Below are positions 37,727 through 46,611 of a stretch of 56,034 bases of DNA, one piece after another. The stretch is from Peptococcaceae bacterium (lineage in GTDB: Bacteria > Bacillota > DSM-12270 > Thermacetogeniales > Thermacetogeniaceae), in contig JAHFCR010000002.1 in assembly GCA_023249405.1 (NCBI GenBank), positions 72,618-128,651 of the forward strand. Direction: 5' to 3'. The position numbers were made by a program, and so were the translations under genes. The notes under the pieces are model-generated. The model worked only from the letters and a program-made list of their open reading frames with translations. It did not search any database and was not told the origin of the DNA. The stretch's first letter is position 1. Every line of letters begins with the position of its first letter.

Positions 37727-38254
37727 TCACCTGTAGATCATTTTGCCGGGCTGCACAATCTCCACCCGGGACTGAACGGATCCGCCAAACAATCTGGTCA
37801 ATGGATTAAATAACAGGACGGCCAAGCAGGCGTTATAGAGAGCGCCGATAGCCGCCACCCGCCAGAATAGGCGTATATTCAGGGAAGCCACGTCGAGCAG
37901 TCCTTGTCCCAGCAGATAGACAGCGCTGGCCAAGAAACTGCCTACCAGCACTAAAAAAAAGATCGCTAGGAGGTGATCCTTATTGACCCGGCGCCCCAGA
38001 TGGCCCATCAAGTAGCCGGCAAGAAAAATACTCAGGACTCCGAGTCCGAGATCCGGACCACCGATCAGGTCCTGCGTCAGGCCCACCACAAAACCGACTA
38101 CACCGCCGGCAAGAGAGCCGTAAAAAAGAGCCGTAAAGATCACTAACACCAGCAGCAGGTCGGGCATAACACCGCCGATGCGCAAGAAAGGCAGAATAGT
38201 GGTCTGCAGAATTAGAGCCACAATAAAGGCCAGTGCAATAAACAAACGACGCAT
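37727..38254 (-). CDS. mreD: Rod shape-determining protein MreD
   Basis: Small membrane protein of 175 residues with about five helices, matching MreD (FLRIGGVMPDLLLVLVIFTALFYGS near the N-terminus; GVVGFVVGLTQDLIGGPDLGLG). Part of the elongasome with MreB and MreC. Position between mreC and mrdA supports the call. Confidence 0.93.
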   Translation of the reverse strand: MRRLFIALAFIVALILQTTILPFLRIGGVMPDLLLVLVIFTALFYGSLAGGVVGFVVGLTQDLIGGPDLGLGVLSIFLAGYLMGHLGRRVNKDHLLAIFFLVLVGSFLASAVYLLGQGLLDVASLNIRLFWRVAAIGALYNACLAVLLFNPLTRLFGGSVQSRVEIVQPGKMIYR

Positions 38255-38294
38255 GACGGGTCTCCTCTCCTGGCGAAGTCGGCTGTAGGCGGTG

Positions 38295-39185
38295 TTATTG
38301 CGCCACCTGCGGCAACGGCGCCGTTAAAGACCGGCTGCTGCCCGGGCTGGCGCCAGATTGCAGCACTTCCCGGGTCTCAGTGATGATGAATACATCTTGG
38401 ATGCGGTTAAAATCTACATATGGCTGCACCAGAGCATACATGTCCAGATCACTGCCACCTTTGTTAAACTGCAATACCTGCCCGATTGGCACATCCTTGG
38501 GGAAAATACCCCCCAAACCGGAGGTTACCACCGTCTGACCAGGTGTCAGGTTGGCATCATAGGGCAGGTCGATCATCCGGAGCACGCCAGGGTCCTCCTT
38601 GTTGCCCTCAATAACTCCCTGCGTGCCGCTCTCGCTAACCATCGACCCCACTGCGCCCTCCCCATCCAGGACCAGCAGGACCTCGGCCGTGTGCGGCCCT
38701 ACTGCGTTCACCCGGCCTACCAAACCAGCGTCGGAAACCACTACCATATCCTTTTTGACCCCGTCGTCGGAACCCCGGTCGATCACCATGGTGCTATACC
38801 AGTTGCTTGAGGAACGGCTGATCACCCGGGCCCCCAACAGCACGAAGCGGAGTTCATTGCGCTGCTTGAAGTCCAGAAGCTTCTGCAGTTGTTGATTTTC
38901 ATAGACATACTCGCGCAAGCTGTTATTCTCCCAGGTCTGGTCCCTGAGCTGTTGCTTGAGTTGGTTGTTCTCATCTTGAAGACGGTGTACGCTGGCAAAG
39001 TAGCCTAGAAAAGAACTGCCGCTACGCCAGGCCAGCATCATCTTATCCTGGGCCGGGGCGAGCGCTTCACGCGCCCCCCTGGCCACCACACTGCCAGCGA
39101 AATTGGGGACAAAGTGAGCCACGCCCAAACAGAGCACGGCTACTGCAGCCAGAATAACCAGGGTTCTCTTAAAGAGAGACAACAA
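38295..39185 (-). CDS. mreC: Rod shape-determining protein MreC
   Basis: Protein of 296 residues with an N-terminal membrane helix (about 8-28), a coiled coil (about 65-105, QDENNQLKQQLRDQ), and the beta-barrel MreC domain (about 118-270, with GARVISRSSSNWYSTMVIDRGSDDGV). It scaffolds PBP2 outside the membrane. A TTG start at 39185 follows AGGGTGG, eight bases after the mreB stop. Confidence 0.95.
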   Translation of the reverse strand: MLSLFKRTLVILAAVAVLCLGVAHFVPNFAGSVVARGAREALAPAQDKMMLAWRSGSSFLGYFASVHRLQDENNQLKQQLRDQTWENNSLREYVYENQQLQKLLDFKQRNELRFVLLGARVISRSSSNWYSTMVIDRGSDDGVKKDMVVVSDAGLVGRVNAVGPHTAEVLLVLDGEGAVGSMVSESGTQGVIEGNKEDPGVLRMIDLPYDANLTPGQTVVTSGLGGIFPKDVPIGQVLQFNKGGSDLDMYALVQPYVDFNRIQDVFIITETREVLQSGASPGSSRSLTAPLPQVAQ

Positions 39186-39193
39186 GCACCACC

Positions 39194-40216
39194 CTATCTC
39201 ATTCTCTTAGAAGGCAACGGTACCCGCCGCAGAATTTCGATGTTTTCCAAAGCCTTGCCGGTGCCTAGAGCCACCGCATACAGCGGTTTCTCCGACAGAA
39301 CCACTGGAATGCCAGTCTCTTGGCTGATCAACCGGTCCAGGTCCCGCAGCATGGAACCGCCTCCGGCCAGTACAATCCCCCGGTCCATGATGTCCGCCGA
39401 TAGCTCCGGCGGCGTTTTCTCCAAGCAGACTCTGACTGCCTCCACGATCTTGGTCAGAGTCTCCGCCAGGGCCTTCTGTATCTCTTCAGCGGTGACGGTG
39501 ACAGTCTTGGGCAACCCGGAAAGCAGGTCGCGGCCCCGAACATCGTAAGTCTCCAGCTCCCCGTTCCAGATAGCAGAGCCAATCTTGATTTTGATCTCCT
39601 CCGCACTACGTTCACCGATTAATAAGTTGTATGTCCGCTTAACATGCTGAATTACCGCATCATCCATCTCGTCCCCGGCCACTCGGATCGACCGGCTGGT
39701 GACAATACCGCCCAGGGAGATAACAGCCACCTCGGTGGTGCCGCCACCAATGTCTACTACCATATTGCCGGTAGGTTCTCCCACCGGAAGTCCGGCACCG
39801 ATGGCGGCCGCCATCGGTTCCTCGATCAGGTAGGCCTCCCGCGCCCCGGCCTGCAGCGCCGCTTCTTTGACCGCCCGTTCTTCTACCGGGGTGACGCCAG
39901 TCGGAATACAGATCACTACCCGCGGGCGTACGAACATACTGCTTTTTTGCAGGGCACGCCTGATCAGATAGCGCAACATGCTCTGAGTCACTTCAAAATC
40001 GGCGATCACTCCGTTCTTCATCGGCCTGATGGCAATGATATTGCCAGGAGTGCGCCCGATCATCTGCTTGGCCTCATCTCCAACAGCCAGCACCTCTCCG
40101 GTATCCCGTTGTATAGCTACGACTGATGGCTCCATGAGGATAATACCCTTGCCCTTGACATGCACCAGGGTGTTGGCTGTCCCCAGATCAATCCCCACAT
40201 CTTTTGTAAAGAACAC
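39194..40216 (-). CDS. mreB: Rod shape-determining protein MreB
   Basis: Actin-like ATPase of 340 residues that positions cell-wall synthesis. Landmarks are [36 protein letters not shown] and [15 protein letters not shown] (phosphate and adenosine motifs). The GTG start at 40216 has GGAAGGAG nine bases upstream. First gene of mreBCD-mrdA-min; its mRNA leader carries the folded element at 40242-40295. Confidence 0.97.
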   Translation of the reverse strand: MFFTKDVGIDLGTANTLVHVKGKGIILMEPSVVAIQRDTGEVLAVGDEAKQMIGRTPGNIIAIRPMKNGVIADFEVTQSMLRYLIRRALQKSSMFVRPRVVICIPTGVTPVEERAVKEAALQAGAREAYLIEEPMAAAIGAGLPVGEPTGNMVVDIGGGTTEVAVISLGGIVTSRSIRVAGDEMDDAVIQHVKRTYNLLIGERSAEEIKIKIGSAIWNGELETYDVRGRDLLSGLPKTVTVTAEEIQKALAETLTKIVEAVRVCLEKTPPELSADIMDRGIVLAGGGSMLRDLDRLISQETGIPVVLSEKPLYAVALGTGKALENIEILRRVPLPSKRMR

Positions 40217-40241
40217 TTTTGTTTACTCCTTCCTTGAAATG

Positions 40242-40295
40242 CAGGCGACCCACCTTCAGTGGGTACTCCGCCACCTTCGGTGGATATCACGCCTG
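40242..40295 (-). repeat. three-way-junction palindrome in the mreB leader
   Basis: Outer arms CAGGCG/CGCCTG (40242-40247, 40290-40295) enclose two hairpins, ACCCAC-CTTCA-GTGGGT and CCACC-TTC-GGTGG. It could fold as a three-way junction in RNA or be a palindromic repeat unit. Function unknown. Confidence 0.6.
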
Positions 40296-40333
40296 AAACA
40301 GAGCTCCAGAGCCTGCCTCACAGAGATTGGCAA

Positions 40334-41029
40334 TCAGATCACTGCTCTTTCCTTGAGGCTGGTAAAAACATGGTCCCCAATAATAATATGGTCGAGAACT
40401 TCGATACCTATTAGCTTTCCTGCCTCGGCAAGGCGGCGTGTTATTTCCAGATCCTCCCTGCTGGGAGTGGCATCGCCGCTGGGGTGATTGTGGAGCAGGA
40501 TCACTGCGGCCGCGCTCTTCAGCACTGCCGGTTTGAATACTTCCCTGGGATGTACCAGGGAGGAGTTCAGGCTACCCACTGATATGGTCTCTATTGCCAG
40601 TACCTGGTTCTTGGTGTTTAGAATGACCACCCGGAAATGTTCCCGGTCCAGGTAGCACATCTCCTCCATCACGAAGCTGCAAACATCCTGCGGGCTGCGC
40701 ACCGTTGGCCGGAGCCCCTGCTCCATGCAGGCCAACCGTTTGCCCAGTTCCACCGCCGCCAGCACCTGGGCCGCTTTAGCGGGCCCGATACCCTTCACAC
40801 CGCACAGTTCCTCGAAGGAAGCCTCCGCCAGGAAACGCAAGCCACGCGAGCCTTGCAATAGGCGATGGGCCAGGTCCAGGGCCGATTCCTCCATGGACCC
40901 GCTACCCAGAATTATGGCCAACAACTCGGCGGAAGAGAGAGCGCCAGACCCCATCTCCCGCATGCGCTCCCGGGGCCGAACCTCCTCGGGCAGGCTCTTG
41001 ATGGTCAGGTGATACTCTGCCCCGGACAC
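40334..41029 (-). CDS. radC: RadC/JAMM-domain DNA repair-like protein
   Basis: RadC family protein of 231 residues. A helix-hairpin-helix segment (about 68-90, ELCGVKGIGPAKAAQVLAA) precedes a JAMM/MPN+ domain with HNHPSGDATPSRED (about 180-193), the zinc-binding signature. The cellular role of RadC is unsettled. The GTG start at 41029 overlaps the end of maf by 25 bases. Order maf-radC-mreB is common in Firmicutes. Confidence 0.94.
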   Translation of the reverse strand: MSGAEYHLTIKSLPEEVRPRERMREMGSGALSSAELLAIILGSGSMEESALDLAHRLLQGSRGLRFLAEASFEELCGVKGIGPAKAAQVLAAVELGKRLACMEQGLRPTVRSPQDVCSFVMEEMCYLDREHFRVVILNTKNQVLAIETISVGSLNSSLVHPREVFKPAVLKSAAAVILLHNHPSGDATPSREDLEITRRLAEAGKLIGIEVLDHIIIGDHVFTSLKERAVI

Positions 41030-41601
41030 ATCAGATCAACTCCACACGACTGCAGCATTTCCCCCAGCCTGGCCAGAGGCAGTCCCACCACATTGTAGAA
41101 GCAACCCTCTATCTCCGCTACCAACAGTGCCCCATAACCCTGAATACCATAACCGCCGGCCTTTCCCAGGGGTTCCCCGGTAGCCAGGTAATTCTCGATC
41201 TCCTGTACCCGGAGGCTGCGAAACCGGACCCGCGTGACCACCACGTCATGCTGGCATAAACCCGAAGCATCAAGACGCAGGGCTACCCCGGTAGCTACCA
41301 GGTGCTCTCGCCCTGACAGAAACTCTAACATCTCCCGGGCCTCCGGAATGGCCTTTGGCTTATCCAAGACCCGGCCATCACACCAGACCACCGTATCGGC
41401 TGCCAATACCAAATCCAGAGGATACTGTACGGCAACCGCTTCGGCCTTGCTGACTGCCCGCTTCAGGGCAAGCTGCCGGGGGCCGGCGCCATCCTCGGGT
41501 GGCTCCTCCACCAGGCTGGGTATGGTTTTAAAATTAACGCCCAGGCGGTTCAACAACTCTGCCCGTCGTGGTGAAGCCGAAGCCAAGATCATCTGGCGCA
41601 T
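41005..41601 (-). CDS. maf: Maf-type nucleotide pyrophosphatase
   Basis: Maf/YhdE family protein of 198 residues that hydrolyses non-canonical nucleoside triphosphates (dTTP/UTP type). It starts MRQMILASASPRRAELL, with the SxSPRR motif, and has LAADTVVWCDGRVLDKPK in the middle. The ATG at 41601 has AAGGAA upstream; a longer in-frame reading to 41844 runs into the next gene and lacks support. Confidence 0.94.
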   Translation of the reverse strand: MRQMILASASPRRAELLNRLGVNFKTIPSLVEEPPEDGAGPRQLALKRAVSKAEAVAVQYPLDLVLAADTVVWCDGRVLDKPKAIPEAREMLEFLSGREHLVATGVALRLDASGLCQHDVVVTRVRFRSLRVQEIENYLATGEPLGKAGGYGIQGYGALLVAEIEGCFYNVVGLPLARLGEMLQSCGVDLMCPGQSIT

Positions 41602-41612
41602 ACCATCGTTCC

Positions 41613-41876
41613 TTACAGGCGTTCGTAAACAATAAGGGCAACGATAAATCCGAGCAGGCCAATCCAATTTACCTTGAAAACAAACCCGAAGGTCAGGGCA
41701 AGAATATCCAGGTTCAGTTTCGTGTCCGGGAGCCCGAGATAGATCCCCTGATTGAGAAAAGCAAGATGCTGGACGTTGCCTAGGGCCTGCCCGATGAAAC
41801 TGCCGACAATTCCACCCAAGATCAGCAAGAGCACGAGCAACCAAGGGTTCCGGTAGTGTTGTCCGTATCCTTTCAT
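41613..41876 (-). CDS. DUF4321 family membrane protein
   Basis: Protein of 87 residues with two to three hydrophobic helices and the pattern GGIVGSFIGQALG...FLNQGIYLGL...LDLxVLxLTFGFxFKxN, matching DUF4321. It is regularly found beside maf and radC in Clostridia; function unknown. Start at ATG 41876 with AAGGAGCAGG. Confidence 0.85.
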   Translation of the reverse strand: MKGYGQHYRNPWLLVLLLILGGIVGSFIGQALGNVQHLAFLNQGIYLGLPDTKLNLDILALTFGFVFKVNWIGLLGFIVALIVYERL

Positions 41877-42171
41877 ATAACCTGCTCCTTCGCGCTTATT
41901 TGATTTTAAGTCTAACATTTCGCTATATGTCTGACAAGGACTCCTGCCACATGCAATATGTACAAGTCCTATCAGATACTGTCATTTACCAGCTGCGAGA
42001 AGCTTTTCTGAAAGGCAAATAATAGCTGGGGATTACTTTTATGTAAAGTCTGGCTATCATTTCTTTTTACATTATACCAGATGATACGTTAGGAATTTTA
42101 CTGCGGGCGCGCACTGGCGCAAACCAGCGCCTCCAACGCACAAGCGCCGTGCAAGATGCAACGGACAGGCA
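41877..42171. other. divergent gap between the DUF4321 gene and the riboswitch
   Basis: About 295 bases. The segment nearest the DUF4321 gene should hold its promoter, but I cannot point to one with confidence. No ORF or structured RNA is visible. Confidence 0.35.
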
Positions 42172-42200
42172 TTGACAAGCTCTCGTCACATAAATATACT
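42172..42200 (+). promoter_or_regulatory. promoter of the riboswitch-exchanger transcript
   Basis: TTGACA (42172-42177), 17 bases, TATACT (42195-42200). Transcription should begin near 42208, just at the riboswitch. Confidence 0.85.
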
Positions 42201-42209
42201 AATATTCAG

Positions 42210-42331
42210 TTGAAGGGGAGTAGCTAATTAAGGTGAGATCAACATACCGGCACAGCCTGGTTTCACCGTTGGTAAACGCCAATAAGCGAGACCTTTAGCA
42301 CTGCAATTATGCGTGTTAAAGGTCTTTTTTT
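42210..42331 (+). promoter_or_regulatory. yybP-ykoY (Mn2+-sensing) riboswitch with expression platform
   Basis: The conserved blocks are in order: GAAGGGGAGTAGCTA (42212-42226), ATCAACATACCGG (42238-42250) and GCGAGACCTT (42286-42295). These are the signature metal-binding loops of the yybP-ykoY class. The last block is also the 5' arm of a terminator: AGACCTTTAGCAC/GTGTTAAAGGTCT (42289-42324), then seven Ts. Metal binding would hold that arm and allow read-through, an on-switch. Confidence 0.9.
42289..42331 (+). terminator. riboswitch-controlled terminator
   Basis: 13-bp stem with one G-U pair (42289-42301 with 42312-42324), followed by TTTTTTT at 42325-42331. Confidence 0.9.
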
Positions 42332-42416
42332 AATAACGGTTTTTTTGAAAAATGGGGAGGATAGAAAAAGCAGCCAGCCTGGACAGAAATCTATTACAAA
42401 AAAGGAGGAGCCTGGA

Positions 42417-43418
42417 TTGCTGTTCGATATTATCCTGACTATCCTGAGCCTGGCTTTCATCCTGGCTGCCTGCGCCATATTCACTAACGGCATCGAATGG
42501 CTCGGCATGAAGCTCCAGCTAAATCAGGGAGTTGTCGGCAGCATCTTTGCCGCCGTCGGCACTGCCCTGCCTGAAACGATCATACCGATCGTCGCCATCC
42601 TGTTCAGCAGCGGCTCCCAGGCCCATGATATCGGGATCGGGGCGATCGCCGGGGCACCCTTCATGCTGGGGACGCTAGCCTTCTTTATTACGGGGCTGTC
42701 GGTGATCATCTATGCGCTGAGCGGCAGGAGATCCCTAATGATGAACGTGGACGCGGGCATCTTCTCCAAGGACCTCACCTTCTTCATCATCATTTACGGC
42801 ATCGCTGTCTCCACCACGTTTGTACATGTCATGGCGATCAGGACAATCATCTCCGTAGCCCTGCTGCTCTCTTACGGGCTGTACGTCAGGTTACTCATCT
42901 ACGAGGACTGTGACAAGTGCAGCATTCAAGAGCCTCTCTTTCTGTCGCGGTTTTTTAATGTCAGGGCCCGGCTCACGTGGATATCGGTGCAACTCATACT
43001 GGGCATGGCCGGCATAGTTTATGGCGCCCATCTCTTTGTGAACTACACCGAGAGGCTCTCCCAGATACTCGGAGTCGCCCCGCTGATCCTCTCCATGCTG
43101 ATCACGCCGATCGCCACCGAACTCCCCGAAAAGCTGAATTCCGTCATCTGGACGGGAAAGGGCAAGGATACGCTGGCTATCGGCAATATTACCGGGTCCA
43201 TGGTCTTTCAGAGCTGTTTCCCGGTGGTCTTCGGCATCCTGTTCACGCCCTGGGACCTGAGAGGAATCACCATGTTCTCTGCAGTACTCGCCCTCTCATC
43301 GGCAGCGTTGAACCTGGTATTAGTGAGGATCACCAGAAAAGTCAACCCGTTCGCCCTGCTCTTCAGCGGTGTCCTGTACGTCATCTTTATCGTCTATGTT
43401 CTGTTTATACCGAAATAG
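42417..43418 (+). CDS. Sodium/calcium exchanger (CaCA) family cation antiporter
   Basis: Membrane protein of 333 residues with the two alpha repeats of the CaCA superfamily: GVVGSIFAAVGTALPETIIPIVAI near the start and LILSMLITPIATELPEKLNSVIW in the second half, each with the G-T-A/P-E residues that line the ion site. I start at TTG 42417, since AAAGGAGGAG lies six bases before it and the first helix follows at once; a longer ATG form from 42309 would begin inside the riboswitch terminator. Riboswitch control suggests export of Mn2+ or Ca2+ (inference). Confidence 0.88.
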   Translation: MLFDIILTILSLAFILAACAIFTNGIEWLGMKLQLNQGVVGSIFAAVGTALPETIIPIVAILFSSGSQAHDIGIGAIAGAPFMLGTLAFFITGLSVIIYALSGRRSLMMNVDAGIFSKDLTFFIIIYGIAVSTTFVHVMAIRTIISVALLLSYGLYVRLLIYEDCDKCSIQEPLFLSRFFNVRARLTWISVQLILGMAGIVYGAHLFVNYTERLSQILGVAPLILSMLITPIATELPEKLNSVIWTGKGKDTLAIGNITGSMVFQSCFPVVFGILFTPWDLRGITMFSAVLALSSAALNLVLVRITRKVNPFALLFSGVLYVIFIVYVLFIPK

Positions 43419-43479
43419 AAGCGGGATCTCCCCCCGGCGCCTTAATGTGCGGCTCCGGCATTGAAAATTTTGCCCCTGG

Positions 43480-45045
43480 CTAGCCCATTTCCAGCGACTC
43501 GAACAGCCCCCTGGTTATAAGAACCATGATCGTACAGACCAGGAGATTGTACACGATCAGGGCCAGGTAGGAGATATAATTTGCGAAGCCGTAGCCGTGA
43601 AGGATGATACCCGAAACCACCGATGCTATTATCCCGGGCGCGATGATGAACAACAGCAGGAACATTTTCGTGAACATCGCCAGGTTTCTGCTGTGGGACT
43701 GACCGAAGCATTTTCGGGCCAGGACGTCCCCGTACGTGTACATGGCCCCGAACGTCATATACGCTATAGCGCACAGTACTATGGTGGCGACATCCGATCT
43801 GAACATGAAACCCGCCGCTACAAACAGCAACAATCCATCAACGCCATTTTTCAATATTTCCGCCAGCGTCGCATAAAAAACCTTGGCTGCCGAGCCGGCA
43901 GGAATCAGGTAGATAAAAGGCTTTCCCAGTTCCTGCATCCATTTCCCCTGCATCGAGCAGAAAAAAAGGAAGTAGATGCTAACATAGAGGACGGTTTTCA
44001 TGCTTGAGAACGGAAAAAAGTATTTTGAGGCAACCCCTATCGCGATGATGAACAGAGAATTTTTATCCGCAAAAAACCATCCGCTCTTTCGATATTCGAG
44101 CACCTGCCTCTGCAATACTGCCATGGCGCCGGTGGCGGTGCATTCGTACGTCACCTTCCTCACCCTGGTGTTCATGAGATTCCAGCCCGCCTTCCCCTCT
44201 TTTTTGGCCCTGAGCAACTGCTCCCGGTACTCCGTGGCCACCAGCACGTCCTCGTAATAATCGGTTTTCAGAACGTACAGGACAAATATCGCCAGAGCGA
44301 TGGACGCCAGCACCAGTGCCAGGTTGATGAAGAAAGCAGGGCCTATCCCGGTAACAGCCGCCACCAGCAGCATCTTGAACCAACCGATCAGGGGCAGGCA
44401 ATCAAAGACAGGGTTATTCAGATAAACCGCAGCTGCTATTATCAAATCCTTTTTCTCCAGCAGCGCTACCATAAACCCGGCCAGGAAAAGGCCGACGAGG
44501 ATATTGAGCGCTTTTTCCAAGCCGGACCTCATCCTCGCCGATCGAGATGAAAGGGAATATACGAGCATCCCGATCAGTTGCATCGAGAAAAGCAGGAGGA
44601 CGACACCCACGACCAGCACCACTATGCCTGCCAGGCTAATTGCAAAGCTGTTCCTCAGGTTGGGAATCTGGAATAACAGAAACAGAACCGCTATCAGGGT
44701 TAGCAGAAGCTGCTGGATGAACCCGTACACCAGCACCTGCTGCGGTGAGATTGGAGCAGTGAACGCCAGGTTCACGTCAGCCTGCCGGAAGAAGCTGCTC
44801 CCGCCGGCGATTCCCCGCTTGATCCCGAAATAGATAAACACCGCGACTGCCATCGATACCAGGACGCCAAATGTCTCGCCGGAACCGGCCTGCAGACGAT
44901 GCGATGGCATGAAGATGCTGATGACCAGAATAAAGATGAAAGATAAGGCCATGAGTATGTAGGCAATGAGCGCCAATGGTTTTCTGGCCAGTTCCCTGAT
45001 GGAGTTTTTGAGGCTTTTTCTCAAGATGTACAGCAGGGGCCCCAT
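43480..45045 (-). CDS. ABC exporter permease (putative ABC exporter family)
   Basis: Membrane protein of 521 residues with about 12 helices grouped in two halves (about 22-235 and 310-515), fitting the Firmicutes putative ABC exporter permease family. A charged loop (ATEYREQLLRAKKEGKAGWNLMNTRVRKV) lies in the middle. The substrate is unknown. Its start is two bases after the ATPase stop, so the two are coupled. Confidence 0.85.
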   Translation of the reverse strand: MGPLLYILRKSLKNSIRELARKPLALIAYILMALSFIFILVISIFMPSHRLQAGSGETFGVLVSMAVAVFIYFGIKRGIAGGSSFFRQADVNLAFTAPISPQQVLVYGFIQQLLLTLIAVLFLLFQIPNLRNSFAISLAGIVVLVVGVVLLLFSMQLIGMLVYSLSSRSARMRSGLEKALNILVGLFLAGFMVALLEKKDLIIAAAVYLNNPVFDCLPLIGWFKMLLVAAVTGIGPAFFINLALVLASIALAIFVLYVLKTDYYEDVLVATEYREQLLRAKKEGKAGWNLMNTRVRKVTYECTATGAMAVLQRQVLEYRKSGWFFADKNSLFIIAIGVASKYFFPFSSMKTVLYVSIYFLFFCSMQGKWMQELGKPFIYLIPAGSAAKVFYATLAEILKNGVDGLLLFVAAGFMFRSDVATIVLCAIAYMTFGAMYTYGDVLARKCFGQSHSRNLAMFTKMFLLLFIIAPGIIASVVSGIILHGYGFANYISYLALIVYNLLVCTIMVLITRGLFESLEMG

Positions 45046-45047
45046 CT

Positions 45048-45743
45048 CTATCCCTCCGTGGCCTGGAAATACAGTTGTTCGAGAGACTCAGGGCCCGACT
45101 CCAGCTCCCGGCGCGTCCTGCTCAGGGCCACCCGGCCGTTTTGCATGATCAGGACCTTATCCCACACTTCAACAATGCTGTCGATGATGTGGGTGCTGAT
45201 CAGGACGCTGGCCCCCCGCTCTTTCAATTCGAGGAACACGCTCTTCAATTCTTTGATGGCCTTGGGATCGAGCCCGATCATCGGCTCGTCGAACAGCACT
45301 ACCCGCGGCTCGATGAGCAAGGCGCAACAGATGCTCACCTTCTGCTGCATACCCTTGGACAGCTCCTTGCCGAGTTTGTCCTGTTTGTCAGCCAGGTCGA
45401 ACCTTTCCAGGAGCTCCTCTTTCCTTTGCCGGCAGTCCCCCAGATTGTAGGCGCGGGCTATGAATTCCAGGTGCTCCTGCACGGTAAGCAATTCATACAG
45501 GGCAGTCGTTTCCGGAACATAGCCGAACAGCCTCTTGGCCTCGATGCTCTTGTTCGCCCGGCCGCAGATCTCGATGCTGCCATCATACCGCAACAGCCCG
45601 GTGATGCATTTGATGGTCGTGCTCTTGCCCGCCCCGTTCGGCCCCAGCAACACGGCGATCTCGCCGTCGTCGATAGCAAAGCTGATATCGTTCACAGCCA
45701 CTGCCATGTCGTATCTCTTGGTCAGGTTTCTTACCGCAAGCAT
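45048..45743 (-). CDS. ABC transporter ATP-binding protein
   Basis: ATPase of 231 residues with Walker A GPNGAGKST (about 35-43), signature LSKGMQQK (about 129; a variant of LSGGQ) and Walker B VVLFDEP (about 149). It powers the adjoining permease. The ATG at 45743 follows GAGAGGAGGG. A 6-bp inverted repeat CTCAAT-ACAA-ATTGAG (45758-45773) lies right upstream and might be an operator. Divergent from vapBC. Confidence 0.92.
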   Translation of the reverse strand: MLAVRNLTKRYDMAVAVNDISFAIDDGEIAVLLGPNGAGKSTTIKCITGLLRYDGSIEICGRANKSIEAKRLFGYVPETTALYELLTVQEHLEFIARAYNLGDCRQRKEELLERFDLADKQDKLGKELSKGMQQKVSICCALLIEPRVVLFDEPMIGLDPKAIKELKSVFLELKERGASVLISTHIIDSIVEVWDKVLIMQNGRVALSRTRRELESGPESLEQLYFQATEG

Positions 45744-45782
45744 CCAGGGGCCCTCCTCTCAATACAAATTGAGTAAGCTATT

Positions 45783-45824
45783 TTGACATTTTTTACCCCT
45801 TGATATATACTATGATATATATCA
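45783..45824 (+). promoter_or_regulatory. vapBC promoter with palindromic operator
   Basis: TTGACA (45783-45788), 17 bases, TATACT (45806-45811). A perfect 9-bp inverted repeat TGATATATA / TATATATCA (45801-45809 and 45816-45824) covers the -10, as expected for repression by the VapBC complex. Confidence 0.8.
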
Positions 45825-45847
45825 CCTTTTGTTAGGAGGAATTATTC

Positions 45848-46075
45848 ATGGATGTAGCCAAAATATTTGAGAATGGCCGCAGTCAGGCTGTCCGCTTGCC
45901 AAAAGAATATCGTTTCAAGGACTCCGAAGTGTTCGTGAAAAGAATCAACGACATTGTCCTGCTAATACCAAAAGATACTATATGGAAAACCTTTGAGTCC
46001 AGCCTGGACTATTTTTCGGAAGACTTTCTTTCAACTAGAAACCAAGTAAAACCAGACAAACGGGATGAACTTTAG
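45848..46075 (+). CDS. vapB: VapB-type antitoxin
   Basis: Protein of 75 residues opening MDVAKIFENGRSQAVRLPKEYRF, the SpoVT/AbrB-like DNA-binding fold of VapB/VagC antitoxins. The C-terminal part should wrap the toxin. AGGAGG lies eight bases before the ATG. Its TAG stop is followed at once by the vapC ATG. Confidence 0.92.
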   Translation: MDVAKIFENGRSQAVRLPKEYRFKDSEVFVKRINDIVLLIPKDTIWKTFESSLDYFSEDFLSTRNQVKPDKRDEL

Positions 46076-46477
46076 ATGATCTATATGCTTGATACAAATA
46101 TATGCATCTATATAATCAAGAAGAAACCCCTCATTGTCTTGGAAACTCTGAGAAAACTGGATATCGGAGATGTATGCATTTCCGCAATCACGCTGGCCGA
46201 ACTTGAATACGGGGTCAAAAAGAGCCAACAGAGAGAAAGAAATCAGGTTGCTCTAACCGCTTTCTTATCTCCCGTAGAAATCCTGCCTTTCTCCGATAGC
46301 GCCGCCATTATATCTGGAGACATTCGCGCATCACTCGAACAAAAAGGACAGATCATCGGCGCCTATGACTTATTGATAGCTGCGCATGCCCTCTCCGAGC
46401 ATCTAATTCTGGTAACGAATAATACTGACGAATTTAAAAGAATCCCCGGTCTATCTCTGGAAAATTGGGCTGGTTAA
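46076..46477 (+). CDS. vapC: VapC-type PIN-domain ribonuclease toxin
   Basis: PIN-domain protein of 133 residues. The acidic metal-binding residues are all visible: Asp6 (LDTN), Glu42 (LAELEYG), Asp98 (GAYDLLIAAHA) and Asp118 (TNNTDEF). VapC toxins cut tRNA or rRNA; this family (with NTDEFxRIPGL) often targets initiator tRNA, but that is unproven here. Confidence 0.94.
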   Translation: MIYMLDTNICIYIIKKKPLIVLETLRKLDIGDVCISAITLAELEYGVKKSQQRERNQVALTAFLSPVEILPFSDSAAIISGDIRASLEQKGQIIGAYDLLIAAHALSEHLILVTNNTDEFKRIPGLSLENWAG

Positions 46478-46611
46478 ATTTGTGCCCGTGCAGTCCTTGC
46501 ATAAAAAATGCGGCAACGGACCAAAACCGCCACTGCATCACCGGTACCTCGTATGAAGTGTCTGTAGACTGTTGGTTGGATCACTAGCGCTATTTGTGGC
46601 AGTCTCGGGCC

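Noticed and set aside
42309-42416. N-terminal extension of the cation exchanger
   Set aside because: It would start inside the riboswitch terminator, and the TTG at 42417 has a far better ribosome site.
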